Below are positions 6,950 through 13,362 of a DNA stretch of 18,322 nucleotides, in pieces; position 1 is the stretch's first letter; every line of letters starts with the position of its first letter. The position numbers and the translations under genes were made by a program. Source of the stretch: Cyanobacteria bacterium UBA11153 (GTDB taxonomy: Bacteria > Cyanobacteriota > Cyanobacteriia > Cyanobacteriales > Coleofasciculaceae); contig DOIX01000150.1 in assembly GCA_003511885.1 (NCBI GenBank), forward strand, positions 1-18,322, in the 5' to 3' direction. The notes beneath the pieces were generated by a model that saw only the letters and a list, made by a program, of their open reading frames with translations, made no database searches and was not told the origin of the DNA.

Positions 6950-8212
6950 CTACTCCATCACGCTATGGAAAAAATCAATCGTCTCCTTCAACCCCACAAT
7001 AAACCCATCAATCTCTTCCTTAGTATTATAAAAATACAAACTCGCCCGCGCCGTACCCGATATCCCTAAAATTCGGTGCAAAGGTTGAGTACAATGATGT
7101 CCGGAACGAATGGCAATTCCTTCTTGATCTAACATTGTAGCTAAATCGCTAGCATCTAATCCCTCAACTGTAAATGCGGCTAATGCTGCCCTACCTTTCC
7201 CATCGGCTGTAGGTTGAGGACCATAAATTCTTAGGTTAGGAATACCGCCTAATTGCTTAAACAAATAAGCTGTTAATTCTTCCTCATAAGCGTGGATATT
7301 ATCCATCCCCACACTAGTAAGATAGTCTATCGCTGCACCAATTGCGATCGCTTCCCCAATTGCTGGTGTTCCCGCTTCAAATTTGTGGGGCAATTCGGCG
7401 TAAGTGGAATAATCGAGAAAGACATCGGCAATCATCTCGCCTCCACCTAAAAATGGCGGCATTGCCAAAAGTAAGTCTAGTTTGCCATAGAGAAAGCCAA
7501 TCCCTGTCGGGGCGCACATTTTATGCCCTGATGCGACTAACCAATCGCAATCCATAACTTGGACATCAAGTGGGAGATGAGGTGCAGACTGACAGGCATC
7601 AATCAGAACCTTAGCACCATATCGATGCGCGATCGCAATTATTTCTTCTACCGGATTGATACAACCCAAAGTATTGGAAACATGGACTACACTAACTAGT
7701 TTAGTTTTATCGGAAATTATGGACTTAAATTGTGCTAAATCAAATTCCTCAGTTTCGGTTAATTCTACATATTTTAATACTGCCCCAGTTTTCTGGGAAA
7801 CAATTTGCCACGGGACTATATTACTATGATGTTCCATCACGGAGAGAATAATTTCATCCCCTGGCTGTAAGGTACTTAATCCCCAACTATAAGCAACTAA
7901 GTTAATTGCTTCGGAGGCATTGCGGGTAAAGACAATTTCTTGACGGGAGGCAGCATTGACAAATTTTGCAACTTTATCTCTTGCCCCTTCATATCCTTCT
8001 GTTGCCCTGACACTGAGGGTATGAATTCCTCGATGGACGTTGGAGTTATCTTTTTCGTAATATTCCCGTAATGCTTCTAATACTGCTACGGGTTTTTGAG
8101 ATGTAGCCGCATTATCTAGGTAAATTAGGGGTTTGCCGTGGACATCCTGATGTAAAATTGGGAAATCAGCACGTACTTTGGCAGGGATGGTTTTTTCTTG
8201 GGTGAGAGTCAT
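6950..8212 (-). CDS. sufS: Cysteine desulfurase SufS
   Basis: A group II, PLP-dependent cysteine desulfurase of 420 aa that takes sulfur from L-cysteine as a persulfide and passes it to the SufBCD scaffold. The PLP Schiff-base Lys is in [13 protein letters not shown] (Lys231), the PLP-contacting Asp is in LIDACQSA (Asp205), and the stacking His is in MEHHSN. The persulfide Cys is in the group II motif [12 protein letters not shown] (Cys374). Length and motifs are normal for SufS. It is the last gene of the suf operon, separated from sufD by a 319-bp repeat-rich spacer, unusually wide for co-transcribed genes. No SufE follows in this window. Confidence 0.97.
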   Translation of the reverse strand: MTLTQEKTIPAKVRADFPILHQDVHGKPLIYLDNAATSQKPVAVLEALREYYEKDNSNVHRGIHTLSVRATEGYEGARDKVAKFVNAASRQEIVFTRNASEAINLVAYSWGLSTLQPGDEIILSVMEHHSNIVPWQIVSQKTGAVLKYVELTETEEFDLAQFKSIISDKTKLVSVVHVSNTLGCINPVEEIIAIAHRYGAKVLIDACQSAPHLPLDVQVMDCDWLVASGHKMCAPTGIGFLYGKLDLLLAMPPFLGGGEMIADVFLDYSTYAELPHKFEAGTPAIGEAIAIGAAIDYLTSVGMDNIHAYEEELTAYLFKQLGGIPNLRIYGPQPTADGKGRAALAAFTVEGLDASDLATMLDQEGIAIRSGHHCTQPLHRILGISGTARASLYFYNTKEEIDGFIVGLKETIDFFHSVME

Positions 8213-8531
8213 ATTGGTTGTTTGTTGTGTCTTACTGGTTATTGATTGGCTGTTGTTTGGGGGATTGGTAGTTAGACATTATCCATAACTTTTGATTTTG
8301 GTGTTGGTAATATGATATCTGGATACTTCTGAATAAGATTTTTTTTTAACGCAGAGGTACGCAGAGGTTTGAGGGAGGTACGCGGAGATTTTTGAGGAGT
8401 TTGTTAATTTAGGAGGAAGGTTGCTGGAGAAGATGTCTTTAAGTTTTAGTTATTTGTGCTTGACTGATAACTAAAAACCAATAACAAATAACCAACAACC
8501 AACAAGTAAGATGTCCGACAAGATATACCAA
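8213..8531. other. Repeat-rich spacer between sufD and sufS
   Basis: No gene is seen. The spacer contains an AACGCAGAGGTACGCAGAGG-type repeat with a degenerate second unit (8349-8390), an AT-rich run of ACCAACAAC/AATAAC units (8470-8506), and the first arm of a 26-bp-period direct repeat at the end of sufD. There is no obvious promoter. The spacer may be an mRNA processing region. Confidence 0.6.
8349..8390. repeat. Dispersed AACGCAGAGGTACGCAGAGG-type repeat
   Basis: AACGCAGAGGTACGCAGAGG begins at 8349 and is followed by a degenerate second unit, GGAGGTACGCGGAG. The same family occurs as an inverted pair between sufB and sufC and, diverged, upstream of the Uma2 gene. Confidence 0.8.
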
Positions 8532-8554
8532 CTAAGATGTCCGACAAGATGTAC
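8507..8554. repeat. 26-bp-period direct repeat spanning the sufD stop
   Basis: TAAGATGTCCGACAAGATATAC (8507-8528) is repeated at 8533-8554 with one mismatch (GTAC for ATAC). The second copy contains the sufD stop codon (8532-8534) and the final codons, so the last few residues of SufD (CTSCRTS) come from repeat DNA. Confidence 0.85.
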
Positions 8555-9869
8555 ATTGAGAAATTCTGTGCCGGAGGGAAGCTAAGGGAATGCGATTGAT
8601 GATTTCTGCGACAAAGGCATCAATTAACAGATTTTTCGCATCTGCTTCCTTTAAGCCGCGACTTTGTAAGTAAAATACTTCTTCGGCATCAAGTTGACTG
8701 ACTGTCGCACCGTGGGAACATTTTACTTGATCGGCGGTGATTTCTAGTTGGGGTTTGGTATGGACTCTGGCTTGGGGAGATAAGAGTAAGTTACGATTAA
8801 GTTGTCCGGCATTAGTGAATTGAGCGGCTTGCGGGACAAATACTTTACCGTTAAAGATGCCATGAGCGCGATCGCCTACAATACATTTATGTAGTTGATT
8901 GGTGATACCGTGGGGATGATTGAGCATGATGCTACTATGAGTATCTGCTAACTGTTGTCCTCCTACCATTGTTAAACCGTTGAGAAATGTTTCGGTAGTT
9001 TCCCCTTTTTGCCAGATTTCCAAATTATGGCGGGATAGTTTTGCACCCAAACTAATTGCATTACAGGTATAGCGACTATTTTTAGCTTGGGAAACAGCAG
9101 TTTTGCCAATATGGAAACCATTGCCAGCTTCCCGTTGTTTGCGGGTATGATTGACTATGGCATTTTCCTCTAACCAAATTTCCGTCACCTGATTAGTAAA
9201 ATAGGGATGATAAAGAGGAATATCAGCACAACCTGCCACATTTGCAGCAAAATCTTCGATTAAGGTAAGTTGGGAATTAGCTTCAGCCACCACTAAAACG
9301 CGAGGTTGGGCAATAATCGGTACTTCTTTCGTAGTAGAGATAAATAAAAGATGGATAGGTTTATCCACTATGTTATTTTTCCCCACCCAAACTATCGCTA
9401 CATCAGATAAGCCCGCCGTATTCAAAGCCGTAAAAACTTCCGCACTACCCTCTTGCTTTGCCAAATATTCCCAAACCTTAGTAGCATATCGCCCAGGCAA
9501 TCCAGCCAAATTACCTATATATACACCTTCCGGCAAACCAGCCACAGCAGAAAGACTATCGCTATAAACCCCATTCACAAAAACCAAACGACTATCCACC
9601 GCTTCCGGTAAAATTAACGGCGAAATATCGAAGCGAGGTATTTCCGTAACCCCAACCCCATGAAAAGTCAAATCCAACAGAGAAGACAAATCAGTAAAGC
9701 GCCACTCCTCATCCCGACGAGTAGGAATAGCCAACTCTTGAGCAATGGCAAAAGCATGACTCCTTAACTCTAACAAACCATGACTCTCAATCGGCACCGT
9801 CTTCCGACATTCAGCCAATAACTGAGAAAAATAAGAAATTTCCGGCTTAACAGACACTTGTAAATTCAT
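8532..9869 (-). CDS. sufD: Fe-S cluster scaffold subunit SufD
   Basis: The protein has 445 aa and is the partner of SufB in the SufBC2D scaffold. It has the parallel beta-helix core and the conserved motif VKCSHGATVSQLD, whose His corresponds to the cluster-building His of SufD (His360 in E. coli, from memory), followed by LQSRGLKEADAKNLL. The stop of sufC (TGA, 9871-9869) overlaps the ATG at 9869 as TGATG. A GTG codon at 9872 in frame would overlap as GTGA, but ATG is the more likely start. The C-terminal tail after INRIPLASLRHRIS is encoded by a direct repeat and is probably lineage-specific. Confidence 0.95.
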   Translation of the reverse strand: MNLQVSVKPEISYFSQLLAECRKTVPIESHGLLELRSHAFAIAQELAIPTRRDEEWRFTDLSSLLDLTFHGVGVTEIPRFDISPLILPEAVDSRLVFVNGVYSDSLSAVAGLPEGVYIGNLAGLPGRYATKVWEYLAKQEGSAEVFTALNTAGLSDVAIVWVGKNNIVDKPIHLLFISTTKEVPIIAQPRVLVVAEANSQLTLIEDFAANVAGCADIPLYHPYFTNQVTEIWLEENAIVNHTRKQREAGNGFHIGKTAVSQAKNSRYTCNAISLGAKLSRHNLEIWQKGETTETFLNGLTMVGGQQLADTHSSIMLNHPHGITNQLHKCIVGDRAHGIFNGKVFVPQAAQFTNAGQLNRNLLLSPQARVHTKPQLEITADQVKCSHGATVSQLDAEEVFYLQSRGLKEADAKNLLIDAFVAEIINRIPLASLRHRISQCTSCRTS

Positions 9870-10657
9870 CACACACCCACCTCAACAGCTTCCTCTTCCA
9901 GCAACCAATCATAGCCACGAGATTCCAACTCCAAAGCCAACTCCTTACCACCAGTGCGAATAATTTTACCCGCCGCCATCACATGAACAAAATCCGGCTC
10001 AATATAATCCAGCAAACGCTGATAATGAGTAATCAAAATCGTCGCATTATCCGGAGTAGCCAACTGATTCACCCCATTTGCCACAATCCTCAACGCATCA
10101 ATATCCAAACCCGAATCCGTCTCATCCAAAATAGCCAAACTTGGTTCAAGTAAAGCCATTTGCAAAATCTCATTCCGCTTCTTCTCACCACCCGAAAACC
10201 CCTCATTCAAACTCCTTTCCAGGAAACTCGCATCCATCTTCACGATATCCAACTTTTCCTGTACCAAATCCTCAAAATCAAACATATCCATCTCCTCCAA
10301 ACCCTGATGCTTCCGGCGAGAATTATAAGCCACCCTTAAAAAATCCAAATTACTCACACCCGGAATTTCCATCGGATACTGAAAAGCCAGAAAAATCCCA
10401 CTTAAAGCCCTTTCCTCCGGCTCCAATTCCAACAAATTTTCCCCCTTATAAACAACCTCACCCCCAGTCACATTATATGCAGGATGCCCAGCCAAAACCT
10501 TAGAAAAAGTACTCTTACCCGAACCATTTAACCCCATAATCGCGTGAACTTCACCAGCATTCACCTCAAAATTCACACCCTTGAGAATCGGATTCCCATC
10601 AATACTCGCCGTCAAATTATTAACCGACAAAATCACTTCACTATTTTCCTGAATCAT
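9869..10657 (-). CDS. sufC: Fe-S cluster assembly ATPase SufC
   Basis: An ABC-type soluble ATPase of 262 aa that drives conformational change of the SufBC2D scaffold. Walker A is GLNGSGKST (42-50), the Q-loop is [10 protein letters not shown] (Gln93), the signature is [10 protein letters not shown] (154-163), Walker B is LAILDE (174-179) with DSGLD following, and the switch His is His211 ([11 protein letters not shown]). The SGGEKKRNE signature and DETDSGLD are typical of SufC. Length is normal. It is translationally coupled to sufD by a TGATG overlap and lies 202 bp after sufB. Confidence 0.98.
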   Translation of the reverse strand: MIQENSEVILSVNNLTASIDGNPILKGVNFEVNAGEVHAIMGLNGSGKSTFSKVLAGHPAYNVTGGEVVYKGENLLELEPEERALSGIFLAFQYPMEIPGVSNLDFLRVAYNSRRKHQGLEEMDMFDFEDLVQEKLDIVKMDASFLERSLNEGFSGGEKKRNEILQMALLEPSLAILDETDSGLDIDALRIVANGVNQLATPDNATILITHYQRLLDYIEPDFVHVMAAGKIIRTGGKELALELESRGYDWLLEEEAVEVGV

Positions 10658-10691
10658 CTTTTCTCCACTTCATAAAACTCAATATCTTTTT

Positions 10692-10827
10692 CAACACAGA
10701 GGGACACAGAGGTTAACACAGAGGTACACAGAGTCCCCATCAAACTCATTGGTTTTAATCTCCAACTCTATCACCTCAAAAACCCTCTGCGTACCTCTGT
10801 GAATCCCTCTGCGTACCTCTGCGTTAA
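10692..10827. repeat. Inverted pair of GCAGAGGTACGCAGAG-type repeats between sufB and sufC
   Basis: The left arm (10692-10733) has CACAGAGG units in direct array, and the right arm (10782-10827) has CCTCTGCGTACCTCTG units in inverted orientation. The arms are complementary over about 20 bases with a few mismatches, so the transcript could fold into a long hairpin between sufB and sufC. The same repeat family recurs at 8349-8390 and, degenerate, at 6838-6880. Confidence 0.8.
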
Positions 10828-10859
10828 AAAACACAACACCAGAAGAATACGCCCACCTC

Positions 10860-12299
10860 TTACCCAACAGTACCTTCCAACTTCAAACTAAGTAGTTTAT
10901 CTGCTTCTGCCGCAAATTCCATGGGGAGTTGGTTGAATACATCTTTACAGAATCCGCTTACCATCATGGAGATGGCATCTTCTTCGGAAATACCTCGTTG
11001 GGCGAAGTAGAATAATTGCTCTTCTCCTATTTTAGAGGTAGATGCTTCGTGTTCTACTTTGGCGGTATTATTTTCTACTTGAATATAAGGGAAAGTGTTG
11101 GCTTGGGCGGTATCGCCGATTAGCATGGAGTCGCATTGGGAATAGTTTCTTGCACCTGCGGCTTTGGGACTAATTTTGACTAATCCGCGATAGCTATTTT
11201 GCGAATTACTGGCGGAAATTCCTTTGGAAATAATGGTACTGCGGGTGTTTTTTCCGATATGTACCATTTTGGTTCCGGTGTCGGCTTGTTGGCGGTTATT
11301 TGTGAGGGCGACGGAGTAAAATTCACCGACGGAGTTATCGCCGACTAAAACGCAACTGGGGTATTTCCAGGTAATTGCTGAACCTGTTTCTACTTGTGTC
11401 CAGGAAATTTTGGAATTTATGCCTTTACACAAGCCGCGTTTGGTGACAAAGTTATAGATTCCGCCTTTCCCATTTTCGTCTCCAGCGTACCAGTTTTGGA
11501 CGGTGGAATATTTGATTTCGGCTTTATCTAGGGCTACTAATTCTACTACTGCTGCATGTAACTGATTGCTATCGTACATGGGGGCTGTACAGCCCTCTAA
11601 ATAACTAACATAACTCCCTTCTTCAGCAATAATTAATGTCCGTTCAAATTGTCCGGTATCTCCGCTATTAATCCGGAAATATGTCGATAATTCCATCGGA
11701 CAAGTTACGCCTTTGGGAATAAAGACAAATGAACCGTCGCTAAATACAGCAGAATTAAGGGCAGAGAAGTAATTATCGGCAATCGGGACAACGCTACCGA
11801 GGTATTTTTGGACTAATTCGGGATGTTCTTGTAATGCTTCGGAAATGGAACAGAAGATTACTCCTGCTTTCCCTAATTTTTCTTTAAATGTAGTGGCAAT
11901 CGAAACACTATCAAAAATGGCATCCACCGCCACATTAGATAACCTTTTTTGTTCGGATAAGGGAATACCTAGTTTTTCAAAGGTTTCTAGTAATGCGGGG
12001 TCAACTTCGTCAAGACTATTGATTTTTTTCTTAGGCTGTTTAGGCGCAGAATAATAGATAATATCTTGGTAATTAATCGGCGGATAGTTAACATGTGCCC
12101 AATTGGGTTCAGTCATTTTCAACCATTGCCGATAAGCCCTCAGCCGAAACTCTAACATGAATTCCGGTTCATTCTTTTTCGCAGAAATTAGCCGTACCAC
12201 ATCTTCACTAAGTCCTTTTGGTATAATATCGGACTCAATATCGGTGACAAAGCCATACTTATAAGGTTGGTTGACGAGTTTCTTGACGGTGGCTGTCAT
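10860..12299 (-). CDS. sufB: Fe-S cluster scaffold subunit SufB
   Basis: The protein has 479 aa and is the cluster-assembling scaffold of the Suf system, essential in cyanobacteria. Conserved elements include [19 protein letters not shown] near the N-terminus, [33 protein letters not shown], and the C-terminal [12 protein letters not shown]. The Cys of that last motif (residue 389) corresponds to the cluster-building Cys of SufB (Cys405 in E. coli, from memory). [20 protein letters not shown] follows. Length is normal for the cyanobacterial type. It is the first gene of the operon and its start faces the SufR operators. The leader just upstream of the ATG lacks a strong ribosome binding site and contains a long potential hairpin. 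Confidence 0.98.
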   Translation of the reverse strand: MTATVKKLVNQPYKYGFVTDIESDIIPKGLSEDVVRLISAKKNEPEFMLEFRLRAYRQWLKMTEPNWAHVNYPPINYQDIIYYSAPKQPKKKINSLDEVDPALLETFEKLGIPLSEQKRLSNVAVDAIFDSVSIATTFKEKLGKAGVIFCSISEALQEHPELVQKYLGSVVPIADNYFSALNSAVFSDGSFVFIPKGVTCPMELSTYFRINSGDTGQFERTLIIAEEGSYVSYLEGCTAPMYDSNQLHAAVVELVALDKAEIKYSTVQNWYAGDENGKGGIYNFVTKRGLCKGINSKISWTQVETGSAITWKYPSCVLVGDNSVGEFYSVALTNNRQQADTGTKMVHIGKNTRSTIISKGISASNSQNSYRGLVKISPKAAGARNYSQCDSMLIGDTAQANTFPYIQVENNTAKVEHEASTSKIGEEQLFYFAQRGISEEDAISMMVSGFCKDVFNQLPMEFAAEADKLLSLKLEGTVG

Positions 12300-12323
12300 G
12301 GAGTTTAGTGTTCTCGGTTGTAA

Positions 12324-12406
12324 GGGGCTAGGGACTAGGGGTTAGGGGTTAGGAGTTACAGGAGACTGCGATAATTTCATCTCCTCGCTCCCTAGCCTCT
12401 AGCCCC
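12324..12406 (-). promoter_or_regulatory. Potential long hairpin in the sufB mRNA leader
   Basis: The arms 12324-12340 and 12390-12406 are complementary at 15 of 17 positions (GGGGCTAG.G.CTAGGG type) and enclose a 49-nt loop. They lie downstream of both SufR sites and of the predicted sufB promoter, hence inside the sufB transcript leader. They belong to the heptamer-like CTAGCCC family also seen at 2074-2101. A regulatory effect is inference. Confidence 0.5.
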
Positions 12407-12415
12407 AACTTAAAA

Positions 12416-12429
12416 CAACAAGTTTGTTG
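12416..12429. promoter_or_regulatory. SufR operator site 1 (CAAC-N6-GTTG)
   Basis: The exact inverted repeat CAAC-AAGTTT-GTTG matches the SufR site described for Synechocystis sufBCDS. It lies in the divergent sufR/sufB spacer, 40 bp centre to centre from site 2 and on the sufB side. It could overlap a weak -35 for sufR (TTGTTG, 12424-12429). Confidence 0.85.
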
Positions 12430-12445
12430 CTTAACTATATTGTAA

Positions 12446-12473
12446 GCTATATTAACAACTAGGATGTTGTCAA
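12446..12473 (-). promoter_or_regulatory. Predicted sufB promoter
   Basis: On the minus strand TTGACA (12473-12468) and TATAGC (12451-12446) are separated by 16 bp. SufR operator 2 lies within this promoter, which fits repression when SufR is cluster-loaded. The prediction is by consensus only. Confidence 0.6.
12456..12469. promoter_or_regulatory. SufR operator site 2 (CAAC-N6-GTTG)
   Basis: The exact inverted repeat CAAC-TAGGAT-GTTG lies between the -35 and -10 of the predicted sufB promoter and 47 bp before the sufR start. It is placed to repress sufBCDS and to autoregulate sufR. Confidence 0.85.
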
Positions 12474-12515
12474 AGTCAAGTCCTATTTTTCCCTTCCTGG
12501 TTGAGCTAAGAGCCA

Positions 12516-13187
12516 ATGACGATTACTCATAACCCTTCTACCAAGCAGGATATCTTGCAATACCTCCTGAAACAGAGTCAATCCACCGCACAAGCTTTAG
12601 CCGAAGCGTTGGAAGTAACTCCCCAAGCGATTCGGCGACATCTGAAGGATTTGGAAGGAGAGGAACTCATCGAGTATAGATCGGTATCGACCGGAATGGG
12701 ACGACCGCAGCATATATATCAGCTTAGTCGCAAAGGGCGCGATCGCTTCCCCAATCGTTATGGTGAGTTTGCGGTATCCCTCTTAGATACTTTGGCGGAA
12801 ACTGTAGGAAAAGAACAAGTTGGTGCAATACTGCAAAAGCAATGGGAACGTAAAGCTATAGAATATCGCGATCGCATTGGTAATGGTTCAGTCCAGCAGC
12901 GGGTGGCTAAATTGGTGGAGTTACGCCAAAGTGAAGGGTATATGGCGGAGTGGTATCTTTTACCGAGGGAAGTGGACTCCAATAGTACGGAGCAGTTTAT
13001 CTTAAAAGAACATAATTGTGCGATTTCTAATGTGGCGGAATCTTTTCCGAGTGTCTGCGGGCATGAATTGGAAATGTTTGCGGCAATTTTACCAGATTGT
13101 ACGGTAGAGAGGACGCACTGGATTAATGATGGGGAACATCAGTGCGGATATTTGATTAAATTACGTTTGTCGCGAGGGGAAGGGTGA
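12516..13187 (+). CDS. sufR: Fe-S sensing transcriptional repressor SufR
   Basis: A repressor of 223 aa that controls sufBCDS and its own gene. The N-terminal winged helix-turn-helix is at about 12-60 (TKQDILQYLLKQSQ, then VTPQAIRRHLKDLE). The C-terminal half carries cysteines 168, 181, 195 and 210 in the exact spacing CX12CX13CX14C that defines SufR and ligates an Fe-S cluster. It is divergent from sufB, with two SufR sites in the shared 216-bp spacer. Start ATG at 12516; upstream GAG/AGAG gives only a modest ribosome binding site. Confidence 0.96.
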   Translation: MTITHNPSTKQDILQYLLKQSQSTAQALAEALEVTPQAIRRHLKDLEGEELIEYRSVSTGMGRPQHIYQLSRKGRDRFPNRYGEFAVSLLDTLAETVGKEQVGAILQKQWERKAIEYRDRIGNGSVQQRVAKLVELRQSEGYMAEWYLLPREVDSNSTEQFILKEHNCAISNVAESFPSVCGHELEMFAAILPDCTVERTHWINDGEHQCGYLIKLRLSRGEG

Positions 13188-13245
13188 AGCATTTGCGAAT
13201 AAAGGTTATCCGTTTGGTTGCATAAATTAAAGACGTAAATGCTTT
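13187..13245 (+). terminator. Weak stem-loop after sufR
   Basis: AAGCATTTGCG (13187-13197) can pair with CGTAAATGCTT (13234-13244) with one mismatch and a large loop. There is no real U-tract, so termination is uncertain. Confidence 0.25.
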
Positions 13246-13284
13246 ACTCCTGCAGGATTATATTTATGAGCATTAACTGTGATA

Positions 13285-13333
13285 AGCGCTAAAGCGCCTA
13301 CTACTAACGGTTCGTAGTAAGCGCTTTAGCGCT
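13285..13333. repeat. Inverted pair of REP-like palindromes (type GCGCT) upstream of the 988-aa gene
   Basis: AGCGCTAAAGCGCCTACTAC (13285-13304) and GTAGTAAGCGCTTTAGCGCT (13314-13333) are inverted copies matching at 19 of 20 positions, with a 9-nt spacer. Each copy also has its own internal hairpin (AGCGCT-TT-AGCGCT) and a GTAG foot like REP elements recognised by RAYT transposases. The pair ends 29 bp before the start codon of the 988-aa gene. Confidence 0.9.
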
Positions 13334-13362
13334 AGTACTAACCTTATAACTAGGATAAAGCA

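Noticed and set aside
10141..10503. 120-aa plus-strand frame inside sufC
   Set aside because: Its proline-rich composition is the reverse reading of sufC codons; sufC is unambiguous.
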